Translations under genes and position numbers: made by a program
Notes under the pieces: generated by a model
Told to the model about the DNA's origin: nothing
The model's database searches: none
What the model saw: the letters and a program-made list of their open reading frames with translations, nothing else
From: Nitrospirota bacterium
Lineage (GTDB): Bacteria > Nitrospirota > 9FT-COMBO-42-15 > HDB-SIOI813
Length of the DNA stretch: 7,496 nucleotides
Assembly (NCBI GenBank): GCA_016214375.1
Contig: JACROQ010000016.1
Location: 1 to 7,496, forward strand
Direction of reading: 5' to 3'
Shown: positions 1-6,764 of the stretch, one piece after another
How the letters are laid out: every line of letters starts with the position of its first letter
Position numbering within the stretch: position 1 is the first letter of the stretch

Positions 1-189
1 GATAATGACCACCTTGTCCCGGTCCCATACCTTCGCATGGACCCCGAACTCCCGTTTGAATATCTCTATGGTGCCGGGGCCGCATACATCGTGGGTCATC
101 AGGACATCCACATCCACCCAGATGTTATCCCCGGGGGAGACCCGCCCCTTCCATGCATGCCTTGCTAATATCTTCTCTGTCAGGGTCAT
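1..189 (-). CDS. leuC: 3-isopropylmalate dehydratase large subunit, N-terminal part (cut by window edge)
   Basis: This is the first 63 codons of the large subunit of isopropylmalate isomerase, the [4Fe-4S] enzyme that converts 2-isopropylmalate to 3-isopropylmalate in leucine synthesis; the rest lies beyond position 1. The visible protein starts MTLTEKILARHAWKGRVSPG and contains MTHDVCGPGTIEIFKREFG at about residues 31-49, typical of the shorter (about 420-residue) LeuC/HacA-type dehydratases. The catalytic and iron-sulphur cysteines are not in view. The start is uncertain: ATG at 189 gives the family-like N-terminus, an in-frame ATG at 198 adds Met-Ile-Gly, and neither has a well-spaced Shine-Dalgarno sequence. 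It follows leuA by about 30 nt, with a palindrome spanning the leuA stop, so translation may be coupled to leuA. The small subunit, leuD, is not visible. Identity is from the recognised N-terminal block. Confidence 0.88.
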   Translation of the reverse strand, partial: MTLTEKILARHAWKGRVSPGDNIWVDVDVLMTHDVCGPGTIEIFKREFGVHAKVWDRDKVVII

Positions 190-210
190 ACCTATCATAA
201 CACCATTGCG

Positions 211-235
211 GGGGACAGATTTCAAATCTGTCCCC
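211..235. repeat. Short palindromic element (GGGGACAGATTT family), copy 1
   Basis: A perfect inverted repeat with 12-bp arms, GGGGACAGATTT and AAATCTGTCCCC, around a single central base. In the leuA-leuC transcript it would fold as an 11-bp GC-rich stem with a 3-nt loop. It supplies the last three leuA codons and stop (TGA at 222-224, in the loop) and part of the preceding Arg codon. No U-run follows on the mRNA strand, so it is not a classical terminator. The same arm recurs at 6701-6712 and 6739-6750, which suggests a dispersed REP- or MITE-like family. The link to a mobilising enzyme is inference. Confidence 0.85.
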
Positions 236-1742
236 TCTCCTTATGGGCCAGCTTATTCAATGCATTCAGGTAGGCCTTGGCACTGGCGACGATGATGTCC
301 GTGTCTGCCCCCTGTCCCACGACGGTCCGCCCCCCCTCTTCCATCCGGACGGTCACCTCTCCAAGGGCATCTGTCCCGCCGGTGATGGCCTTGACCTCAT
401 ACGACAGGAGGTGGCCTGCGGCCTGTGTCATGGCCTTGATCGTCCGGTATGTGGCATCCACAGGACCATCCCCGGTGGAGACGTTCCTGACACTGCGGCC
501 ATCGATCTCCAGTTCTACGGTCGCGGTGGGGGTCACATCACTGCCGCTCTCCACATGGATGTATTTTAATCCATATTTCTCAGGGATACGATAGATCTCC
601 TCGGTGATGATGGCCTCGATATCCTCTTCAAAGACCTCCTTCTTCTGGTCTGCCAGCCTCTTGAATCTCTCAAAGGCCTTATGGATATCCTCATCCGACA
701 GGCTGTAGCCCATCTCTGTAAGTTTGTTCCTGAAGGCGTGCCTGCCTGAGTGTTTTCCAAGAACAAATTTATGGGCCGTAATCCCTACGGACTCCGGCGT
801 CAGGATCTCATAGGTCCGTTTATCTTTCAACAGCCCGTCCTGATGGATGCCTGATTCGTGCGCAAAGGCATTGGCCCCGACGATGGCCTTATTAGGCTGT
901 ACGACCATGCCGGTGATCGTACTGACAAGGCGGCTTGTCTTATATATCTCCTGTGTCACGATCCCTGTGTCTGCATTGAAGAACGACCCTCTTGTCTTCA
1001 ACGTCATCACAACCTCTTCTAAGGAGGCGTTGCCCGCCCTCTCTCCAATGCCGTTTACAGTGCACTCTACCTGTCCTGCGCCGGATAAGACAGCCGCTAA
1101 CGAGTTGGCGACCGCAAGACCCAGATCATTGTGGCAGTGCACACTGATAACCGCATTGTCCACATTAGGAACCTGATTCATGATCCGACCGATCATCTCT
1201 CCGAACTCCGCAGGGAGCGCATACCCCACGGTATCGGGGATGTTGATGGTGCCGGCCCCGGCCCGGATCGCCGCCTCCACAACCCGGCAAAGGAAATCGA
1301 CGTCACTCCTTGAGGCATCCTCCGCAGAGAACTCCACGTCATCGGTAAATTGTCTTGCCAGTTTCACGGCGGCCACAGCCGCCTCAAGGACGTCTTCTCT
1401 GCTCATCTTCAGCTTCCTCTGCATATGGATCTCAGAGGTCGCGATAAAGGTGTGTATCCTCGCCCTCTCTGCATCCTTTAAGGCCCCGGCGGCCCGCTCG
1501 ATGTCTTCTTTTCTTGCCCTGGCAAGACCGGCGATCACAGGACCCCTGACCTCTGCGGCAATCAGCCTGACCCCCTCAAAATCATCCTCCGAGGCGATAG
1601 GAAACCCGGCCTCGATGATGTCCACATTGAGCTTGGCCAGTTGGCGTGCGACCGTGAGCTTTTCCTCTTTGTTCATACTGGCCCCGGGGCATTGCTCCCC
1701 ATCCCTCAGGGTGGTATCAAATATTTTTATCCTTCGCGACAT
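222..1742 (-). CDS. leuA: 2-isopropylmalate synthase
   Basis: LeuA condenses acetyl-CoA with 2-ketoisovalerate to 2-isopropylmalate, the committed step of leucine synthesis, in the cytoplasm. The 506-residue protein matches the usual bacterial length. The HMGL-like TIM barrel opens with DTTLRDGEQCPG (residues 9-20; Arg13 and Asp14 are the expected catalytic/metal residues). It carries the metal-binding HCHNDLG (His202, His204), NGIGERAGNAS (230-240) and HESGIHQDG (295-303), followed by a C-terminal allosteric domain (about 395-495, with GGTDALGEV and GQGADTDI), so leucine feedback inhibition is likely. The start at 1742 is supported by AAGGAA about 6 nt upstream. Its first 26 nt overlap the end of pssA, pointing to coupled translation. 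The extreme C-terminus (GQI and stop) is encoded by the palindrome at 211-235 and may not be ancestral. Confidence 0.97.
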   Translation of the reverse strand: MSRRIKIFDTTLRDGEQCPGASMNKEEKLTVARQLAKLNVDIIEAGFPIASEDDFEGVRLIAAEVRGPVIAGLARARKEDIERAAGALKDAERARIHTFIATSEIHMQRKLKMSREDVLEAAVAAVKLARQFTDDVEFSAEDASRSDVDFLCRVVEAAIRAGAGTINIPDTVGYALPAEFGEMIGRIMNQVPNVDNAVISVHCHNDLGLAVANSLAAVLSGAGQVECTVNGIGERAGNASLEEVVMTLKTRGSFFNADTGIVTQEIYKTSRLVSTITGMVVQPNKAIVGANAFAHESGIHQDGLLKDKRTYEILTPESVGITAHKFVLGKHSGRHAFRNKLTEMGYSLSDEDIHKAFERFKRLADQKKEVFEEDIEAIITEEIYRIPEKYGLKYIHVESGSDVTPTATVELEIDGRSVRNVSTGDGPVDATYRTIKAMTQAAGHLLSYEVKAITGGTDALGEVTVRMEEGGRTVVGQGADTDIIVASAKAYLNALNKLAHKERGQI

Positions 1743-2409
1743 CTGTCTTCCTTATGCCTGATCTCCGGCGTATCGCCAGGAGTAACGGTGAAAAAAATCT
1801 TCCCAGGATCCCTGAAGAGGCATACAACGCAAATAAGACAAACAGCATGATCCGGGGCTCCGCCACAATAATGATCAGGACAAGGACCGCCGCGATCAGG
1901 GAGGAGAGCGGCCTCTTCTCCGCCATATGCGCCTCTTTGAAGCTCCTGTAGGGGATCGTGCTCACCATGAGATAGGCCAGGATATAGGTCATCAGGAGGA
2001 TGACCAGAGGCCTGACCTCTTTACCCATCTGCAGGATGTGGTGATCAAATATGACCATCGTAGCGATGAGCCCTGCAGCGGCCGGGATAGGCAGACCGAT
2101 AAACCACCCGATCTTCCCGTAACCGTTTAATGCCCATGTGTATATGAGCAGGCCGGGGGCGATCCCAAAGGATGCCAGATCCGAAAGCGAATCATACTCC
2201 ACACCGAAACGGCTTGTGGAGTTTGTCAGCCGTGCGATCTTGCCGTCAAAGGCATCAAAAAGCATGGCAATGAGTATGGCCACCGCGGCCGTGGTGTAGT
2301 CTGATTTCAAGACGGCAATGATGGAATAGAATCCACAGAAGAGATTGACCGTCGTCAGCAGACTCGGGATGATAAATATACCGCTCTTTTTATCAGGACC
2401 TGTTTTCAT
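1717..2409 (-). CDS. pssA: CDP-diacylglycerol-serine O-phosphatidyltransferase (apparently internally shortened)
   Basis: PssA transfers a phosphatidyl group from CDP-diacylglycerol to L-serine, giving phosphatidylserine, the substrate of the neighbouring Psd. It is an integral membrane enzyme. The CDP-alcohol phosphatidyltransferase signature is complete: Asp52, Asp55-Gly56, Ala59-Arg60, then Gly69, Asp73 and Asp77 with canonical spacing. Several hydrophobic helices follow (about 83-95, 104-121, 133-150, 169-199). At residues 101-104 the chain passes from GKIGW directly to FIGLPIPAAAG. Family members, as I remember them, have about 25-30 more residues here, a hydrophobic helix ending in LRLARFN. 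The loss is in frame, so the reading frame stays open for 230 residues. Activity is uncertain. The start at 2409 overlaps the end of psd by 17 nt and has only a weak ribosome site (AAAGA), suggesting translational coupling. Confidence 0.9.
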   Translation of the reverse strand: MKTGPDKKSGIFIIPSLLTTVNLFCGFYSIIAVLKSDYTTAAVAILIAMLFDAFDGKIARLTNSTSRFGVEYDSLSDLASFGIAPGLLIYTWALNGYGKIGWFIGLPIPAAAGLIATMVIFDHHILQMGKEVRPLVILLMTYILAYLMVSTIPYRSFKEAHMAEKRPLSSLIAAVLVLIIIVAEPRIMLFVLFALYASSGILGRFFSPLLLAIRRRSGIRKTDVAKDKNI

Positions 2410-3052
2410 TCTTTATTGATGCGAGGATACTCTCGCCCCCCTTTACCTTTTGGCCCACAGACACCTTAATAACCGCATCCGTGGGTAAATAGACATCCAC
2501 CCTGGAACCGAACCGGATCAATCCAAACCTCTGCCCTGTCTCCACCCGCTCACCCTTCTGAAGCCGGCATACGATCCTTCTGGCGATCAAACCCGCGATC
2601 TGCACAAAGAGTATCTGATCTCCACCCGTCGTCTCAAGGACTACGGCATTCTGTTCATTCTCCAGGGAGGCCTTATCTCTGTTGGCAGAGAGGAATCTCC
2701 CGGGATTATAGGAGATATCCGACACCCTTCCTGAACAGGGGATCCTGTTGACATGCACATTGAACAGGTTCATGAATATGCTGATCCTGATCAGCCTCTT
2801 CCTGAGGATTCTGGTCTCCATCTCATTGTTGACGGCGATAATCCTTCCGTCAGCAGGAGAGACGATCAGATCCTTTCCCGATGGTATATTACGCTCAGGG
2901 TTCCGGAAAAACCATACGATAAAAAGGGTGAGCGCCATGAAAAAAAGCGCCGGTATCATCCAGCCCGCCAGATAGACCAGGAGGAAAACAGCCCCGGCCC
3001 CGGCGACAAAAGGAATCCCTTCGGCGGCGATAGGAAGCCGGTTCCTATCCAT
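2393..3052 (-). CDS. psd: Phosphatidylserine decarboxylase proenzyme, short form
   Basis: Psd decarboxylates phosphatidylserine to phosphatidylethanolamine using a pyruvoyl group made by self-cleavage. At 219 residues it belongs to the short bacterial/archaeal type rather than the roughly 300-residue E. coli type. Two N-terminal hydrophobic segments (about 13-30 and 32-48) anchor it to the membrane. Asp68 in SPADGR and His100 in FNVHVNR are the expected processing/catalytic residues. FGSRVD places self-cleavage between Gly182 and Ser183, giving a beta chain of about 182 residues and an alpha chain of about 37 that begins with the pyruvoyl group. The start at 3052 has GAGG about 6 nt upstream. 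It lies 25 nt after ilvC, and its end overlaps pssA, the enzyme that makes its substrate. Confidence 0.95.
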   Translation of the reverse strand: MDRNRLPIAAEGIPFVAGAGAVFLLVYLAGWMIPALFFMALTLFIVWFFRNPERNIPSGKDLIVSPADGRIIAVNNEMETRILRKRLIRISIFMNLFNVHVNRIPCSGRVSDISYNPGRFLSANRDKASLENEQNAVVLETTGGDQILFVQIAGLIARRIVCRLQKGERVETGQRFGLIRFGSRVDVYLPTDAVIKVSVGQKVKGGESILASIKNENRS

Positions 3053-3077
3053 CGATGCCTCTATCCCCCACGCCCGA

Positions 3078-4091
3078 TTAATTCTTCTCCTTGTCGACTA
3101 ACTTGTCCTTAGAAAGCCAGGGCATCATGGCCCGCAGTCTCGCACCGACCTGCTCTATCGGATGATCTTCCCCTCTCTTCGTCAGGGCATTGAAGACAGG
3201 GCGGTTGGCCTTATTCTCCAGGATCCACTCCTTCGCAAACTGACCGCTCCGGATCTCGTCCAGTATCCGTCTCATCTCTTTCTTGGCCTCTTCATTGATG
3301 ATCCTCGGTCCACGGGTCAGATCCCCGTACTGGGCCGTATTGCTGATCGAATACCGCATGTTGGAGATGCCCCCCTGATAGATGAGGTCCACGATGAGCT
3401 TCAGCTCGTGCAGACATTCAAAATAGGCCATCTCAGGAGAATAACCGGCCTCGGTCAGGGTCTCATAACCGGCCATAATGAGGGCCGTCGCCCCGCCGCA
3501 CAGGACAGCCTGTTCTCCGAAAAGGTCTGTCTCGGTCTCTTCCCTGAAGGTCGTCTCTATGATCCCGGCCCTTCCGCCCCCGATGGCCGCGGCATAGGCT
3601 AAGGCAACATCCTTGGTGTTCTTAGACGGGTCCTGATGGATCGCAATAAGGGTCGGCACACCACTCCCCTGGGTGTACTCATGCCGTACCAGGTGTCCCG
3701 GCCCCTTTGGGGCGGCCATGAACACATTGATCGAGGCCTCCGGCATGATCTGTCCGAAGTGGATGTTAAACCCATGGGCAAATGCCAGATAGGACCCCTT
3801 CTTCAGATTCGGGCCGATCTCTTCCCGGTACAGGTCCCCCTGGAGTTCATCCGGCACCAGGATCATCACCACATCAGCGAGCTTTACGGCATCAGCGACC
3901 TGGAGGACTTTAAACCCGGCCCCCTCTGCCTTCCGCCACGATCTCCCATCTCTGAGACCGATGATGACATCGGCCCCTGTCTCCCTGAGGTTATTCGCAT
4001 GGGCATGTCCCTGGCTCCCATATCCGATAACGGCAACCTTCTTGCCTTTAATATGCTTTAGTTCCGCATCCTTGTCGTAGTAGATATTCAT
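3078..4091 (-). CDS. ilvC: Ketol-acid reductoisomerase (class I)
   Basis: IlvC performs the Mg-dependent alkyl shift and NAD(P)H reduction of acetolactate or acetohydroxybutyrate in valine and isoleucine synthesis. It is 337 residues, a normal class I length. The Rossmann motif GYGSQGHAHANNLR is at 23-36, FAHGFNIHFG at 104-113 (His106) and APKGPGH at 127-133. The all-helical domain carries the metal ligands Asp189 and Glu193 (TDLFGEQ), Glu225 and Glu229 (FECLHEL), with substrate-binding Ser250. The cofactor loop (LRDGRSW, 46-52) looks one residue shorter than the common LRxGSKSW. The start at 4091 is preferred over an in-frame ATG at 4130 because a near-ideal AAGGAGG sits 5 nt upstream and the protein then begins MNIYYDKDAEL, as in relatives. 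It lies 40 nt after ilvN and 25 nt before psd. Confidence 0.97.
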   Translation of the reverse strand: MNIYYDKDAELKHIKGKKVAVIGYGSQGHAHANNLRETGADVIIGLRDGRSWRKAEGAGFKVLQVADAVKLADVVMILVPDELQGDLYREEIGPNLKKGSYLAFAHGFNIHFGQIMPEASINVFMAAPKGPGHLVRHEYTQGSGVPTLIAIHQDPSKNTKDVALAYAAAIGGGRAGIIETTFREETETDLFGEQAVLCGGATALIMAGYETLTEAGYSPEMAYFECLHELKLIVDLIYQGGISNMRYSISNTAQYGDLTRGPRIINEEAKKEMRRILDEIRSGQFAKEWILENKANRPVFNALTKRGEDHPIEQVGARLRAMMPWLSKDKLVDKEKN

Positions 4092-4131
4092 CCTCTCCTC
4101 CTTGTTATCTTTTTCCCATCCGAGACTCATC

Positions 4132-4653
4132 TCAGGCCCGTATCCGTTTCCCCTCTTGAATCGCCGCCGCCTTCATCTCCTCCCGCGCAATGGCAATCTT
4201 GCCTGTCCTGACGATCTCCTTGATCCCGAGGGGACGCAGGAGGTTGATGATCGCCTCTATCTTATTCTCGTCACCGGTGATCTCGATGGTATAGGTTGTG
4301 GGTGTAGAATCGACCACCCTTGCCCGGAATATCTCTGTAATCCTCAGGGCCTCGCTCCGGTCCTCTGACCTGCTGGTGTGGATCTTGATCAACGCCGTTT
4401 CCCTGACAATATAATCCTTCTCCGAGAGGTCAACCACTTTAATGACATCGATGAGTTTATTCAACTGTTTGATGATCTGTTCAATGATCCGGTCATCCCC
4501 CTGAGTGATAATGGTCATCTGAGACACCGATGGGTCCAGTGTCGTTCCAACGGAGATATTCTCGATATTGAATCCCCTGCCGCTGAAGAGTCCTGAGACC
4601 CTGGATAACACGCCGAACTTGTTCTCTACCAATATGCTGATGATATGCTGCAT
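4132..4653 (-). CDS. ilvN: Acetolactate synthase small (regulatory) subunit
   Basis: This is the regulatory subunit of acetohydroxyacid synthase, which activates the catalytic subunit IlvB and confers valine inhibition. It is 173 residues. An N-terminal ACT domain (about 1-75) starts MQHIISILVENKFGVLSRVS and keeps Gly14 and Asn29, positions whose mutation relieves valine inhibition in the E. coli small subunit IlvH, so feedback control is probably intact. A second small-subunit C-terminal domain (about 85-160) follows. The size matches the longer IlvH type rather than the short E. coli IlvN. The start at 4653 has AAGGGG about 10 nt upstream and lies 18 nt after the ilvB stop. ilvN is used here as the general symbol; ilvH is an equal alternative. 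Confidence 0.96.
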   Translation of the reverse strand: MQHIISILVENKFGVLSRVSGLFSGRGFNIENISVGTTLDPSVSQMTIITQGDDRIIEQIIKQLNKLIDVIKVVDLSEKDYIVRETALIKIHTSRSEDRSEALRITEIFRARVVDSTPTTYTIEITGDENKIEAIINLLRPLGIKEIVRTGKIAIAREEMKAAAIQEGKRIRA

Positions 4654-4671
4654 ATAAGCCGTACCCCTTAA

Positions 4672-6441
4672 CTATGCCGGAAGGACAGAGCCCTTCCTTT
4701 CCTTCTTCCCCGCAGCCTTCCCCTTCTCTTCCTTAGAGACCTCTCCGAATACCATCTCAGAATTTGCACCGCCTGCCGGGACCATTGGAAATACATTTTC
4801 CTCAGGGTCTACTACAAAATCCATCACGACAGGCCTCTTCACGCTGATGGCCTCCTTAATGACCCCCTCCACCTCTGATGGAGATTTGGCCCTCATCCCT
4901 ACGGCCCCATAGGCCTCAGCAAGCTTGACATAATCCGGTGTCCCATCCAGGATACTCCCTGAATAACGGCGGTTAAAGAAGAGCTCCTGCCACTGCCTGA
5001 CCATCCCGAGGTATCCATTGTTGATGACCGCGACCTTGACCGGGAGATGGTTGATGACCGCTGTGGCAAGCTCCTGGACATTCATCTGGAAGCTCCCGTC
5101 GCCGGCCACATTGAATACGAGCTTATCAGGACAGGCAACCTGTGCCCCGATGGCCGCAGGAAAACCAAATCCCATGGTCCCGAGACCGCCTGAGGAAAGG
5201 ATGGTCCTCGGTTTATCAAACTTGAAATATTGCGCCACCCACATCTGGTGCTGACCGACATCGGTCGCTACAATGGCATTCCCTCCGGTAAGTTCATAGA
5301 TCTTTTCAATCACATACTGAGGTTTGATACCCTTACCACCCTTTTTATAGGCCAGGGGATGCTCTTCCTCCCATTCCTTAACCTGCTCATGCCAGGGCCC
5401 TCTCTCCCGGATACATTGATCCCTCTCCTCCTGAGAGGCCTTCAGCTCTTTATTCAACTCGATGAGGACGTTCCTGACATCTCCGACAATCGGGATATCC
5501 ACATGGATATTCTTCCGGATATTGGTGGGGTCGATATCAATATGGATAAAGACGGCCTTGGGCGCAAACTCCGTCACCTTGCCGGTCACCCTGTCATCAA
5601 ACCTCGACCCGATAGCGATCACAAGGTCAGAGTGGTGTATTGCCATGTTGGCGGCATACGTACCGTGCATCCCCAGCATCCCTAAGAAGAGCGGATGGGT
5701 CCCTGGAAATCCTCCCAGCCCCATCAATGTCAGTGTGACCGGGATATGGTTGAACTCTGCCAGCTCCTTTAACTCTCCCGATGCATTGGAGAGGATCACG
5801 CCGCCGCCGGCATAAATCACAGGCCTCTTTGCCCTCGCTATGGCCTGTGCCGCCTGTTTGATCTGCCACTTATTCCCGTAGTATGTAGGATTATAACTCC
5901 TGAGGGAGACCTTTTCAGGATACGCAAAATCGGTCCGGGCCTCCGAGACATCCTTGGGGATATCAATGAGGACAGGTCCGGGCCGGCCGGTCCTCGCGAT
6001 GTAAAACGACTCTTTGATCGTCATGGCGAGGTCGTTGACATCCTTGACCAGGAAGTTGTACTTGGTGCACGGCCTCGTGATGCCGACAATGTCCGCCTCC
6101 TGGAAGGCGTCGTTTCCGATCATCCTCGTTGCCACCTGGCCTGTAATCACCACGAGAGGAATAGAATCCATGTGGGCATTGGCGATCCCGGTGACCGTAT
6201 TCGTAGCCCCCGGCCCTGATGTGACCAGGGCGACACCCGGCCTTCCTGTGGCCCGCGCATAACCATCCGCCGCATGGGCCGCCCCCTGCTCGTGCCGCGT
6301 GAGGATAAACCGGATCTCCTTCTCGTTGTAGAGGGCATCGAATATCTGCAATACCACCCCGCCGGGGATGCCGAAGATGATATCCACCCCTTCTTTTTTT
6401 AAAGACTCTATGAGTATCTCTGCGCCTGTTATCTTCATCAT
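4672..6441 (-). CDS. ilvB: Acetolactate synthase large (catalytic) subunit
   Basis: IlvB is the thiamine-diphosphate and FAD-dependent catalytic subunit that joins two pyruvates, or pyruvate and 2-ketobutyrate, in the first common step of branched-chain amino-acid synthesis. From the chosen start it is 589 residues: ThDP pyrimidine-binding domain (about 5-170, catalytic Glu51 in RHEQGAAHAADGYAR), central FAD-binding domain (about 195-330, with GSRFDDRVTG), and pyrophosphate-binding domain with GDGS at 447-450 and the partner Asn-Asn at 474-475. The C-terminus ends in a Lys/Glu/Gly-rich tail of about 20 residues that looks unstructured. ATG codons at 6441 and 6438 are both plausible (AGG 6 or 9 nt upstream). 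An ATG at 6486 also opens the frame but overlaps the predicted promoter. It is the first gene of the operon. Confidence 0.97.
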   Translation of the reverse strand: MMKITGAEILIESLKKEGVDIIFGIPGGVVLQIFDALYNEKEIRFILTRHEQGAAHAADGYARATGRPGVALVTSGPGATNTVTGIANAHMDSIPLVVITGQVATRMIGNDAFQEADIVGITRPCTKYNFLVKDVNDLAMTIKESFYIARTGRPGPVLIDIPKDVSEARTDFAYPEKVSLRSYNPTYYGNKWQIKQAAQAIARAKRPVIYAGGGVILSNASGELKELAEFNHIPVTLTLMGLGGFPGTHPLFLGMLGMHGTYAANMAIHHSDLVIAIGSRFDDRVTGKVTEFAPKAVFIHIDIDPTNIRKNIHVDIPIVGDVRNVLIELNKELKASQEERDQCIRERGPWHEQVKEWEEEHPLAYKKGGKGIKPQYVIEKIYELTGGNAIVATDVGQHQMWVAQYFKFDKPRTILSSGGLGTMGFGFPAAIGAQVACPDKLVFNVAGDGSFQMNVQELATAVINHLPVKVAVINNGYLGMVRQWQELFFNRRYSGSILDGTPDYVKLAEAYGAVGMRAKSPSEVEGVIKEAISVKRPVVMDFVVDPEENVFPMVPAGGANSEMVFGEVSKEEKGKAAGKKERKGSVLPA

Positions 6442-6476
6442 AATTGGCCTGTTCAAGGCATACTTAAAGTGTGTAT

Positions 6477-6506
6477 ATGTTAGCATAAAGGATAATAGAG
6501 CGTCAA
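6477..6506 (-). promoter_or_regulatory. Putative sigma70 promoter of the ilvB-leuC operon
   Basis: On the minus strand, TTGACG (6506-6501, 5 of 6 to consensus) is followed after 18 nt by TAACAT (6482-6477, 4 of 6, with the key first two bases and last T). The expected start is near 6470, giving a leader of about 30 nt before ilvB. That leader is too short for a T-box or a peptide attenuator, so control would act at initiation. Prediction from sequence only. Confidence 0.55.
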
Positions 6507-6532
6507 CAAGTTAGGCAAGTTGGGCAATTGCC
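6507..6532. promoter_or_regulatory. Possible operator: tandem 9-bp repeat plus 10-bp palindrome
   Basis: CAAGTTAGG (6507-6515) and CAAGTTGGG (6516-6524) are tandem copies differing at one base, and they abut the perfect palindrome GGCAATTGCC (6523-6532). The block lies between the -35 boxes of the two divergent promoters and directly joins the -35 of the ilvB promoter, a natural place for a regulator controlling the operon. The binding protein is unknown. Confidence 0.4.
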
Positions 6533-6542
6533 TTATTTAGAC

Positions 6543-6572
6543 TTGACTTTCATCTTTTAAAATAGATATAAT
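6543..6572 (+). promoter_or_regulatory. Sigma70 promoter of the initiator tRNA gene
   Basis: TTGACT (6543-6548, 5 of 6) and a perfect TATAAT (6567-6572) are separated by 18 nt, with an A/T-rich stretch between them. The predicted start is near 6579, about 26 nt before the mature tRNA 5' end, leaving a short leader for RNase P to remove. It is the best promoter match in the window, as expected for a stable RNA gene. Confidence 0.75.
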
Positions 6573-6604
6573 GCGTTCGTTGCAAAGAAGGTTGCAGTTT
6601 ATAC

Positions 6605-6681
<77 letters not shown>

Positions 6682-6692
6682 AAAAAGTGACC

Positions 6693-6755
6693 AGGGAAAA
6701 GGGGACAGATTTATTTTCCGGCAACGCCGGAAAATAAATCTGTCCCCTTTTCCCT
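6693..6755. repeat. Long perfect palindrome (GGGGACAGATTT family), copy 2
   Basis: Perfect 30-nt arms (6693-6722 and 6726-6755) flank a 3-nt AAC loop. The arms contain the same 12-bp GGGGACAGATTT block found at 211-235, extended outward by AGGGAAAA and inward by a nested ATTTTCCGGC arm. It lies 11 nt after the tRNA 3' end. No transposase gene is present, so if mobile it would be non-autonomous, resembling REP or MITE elements mobilised by IS200-like Y1 transposases. That mechanism is inference. Confidence 0.88.
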
Positions 6756-6760
6756 TTTTT
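6693..6760 (+). terminator. Possible intrinsic terminator after tRNA-fMet
   Basis: The palindrome above is followed directly on the plus strand by a T run (6755-6760), giving the stem plus U-tract form of an intrinsic terminator for the tRNA transcript. The stem is far longer than usual, so termination may be a by-product of the inserted element. No other terminator is visible before the next gene. Confidence 0.5.
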
Positions 6761-6764
6761 CTTA

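Noticed and set aside
199..235. Rho-independent terminator between leuA and leuC
   Set aside because: The hairpin is followed on the mRNA strand by CGCAATGG, with no U-tract, and leuC continues in the same direction.
5..295. Plus-strand frames across the left end and antisense to leuA, pssA, psd, ilvC, ilvN and ilvB
   Set aside because: All are shadows of confidently identified minus-strand genes and show no protein-family features.
4092..4130. N-terminal extension of IlvC to the ATG at 4130
   Set aside because: The extension translates the ribosome-binding region itself; the near-consensus AAGGAGG directly before 4091 decides the start.
6442..6476. Leucine/valine leader peptide, T-box or other riboswitch before ilvB
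   Set aside because: The predicted leader is only about 30 nt, with no run of branched-chain codons, no T-box core and no terminator hairpin.
6442..6486. N-terminal extension of IlvB to the ATG at 6486
   Set aside because: That ATG is upstream of the predicted transcription start and touches the promoter -10; the extra residues do not match the usual IlvB N-terminus, and no ribosome site precedes it.
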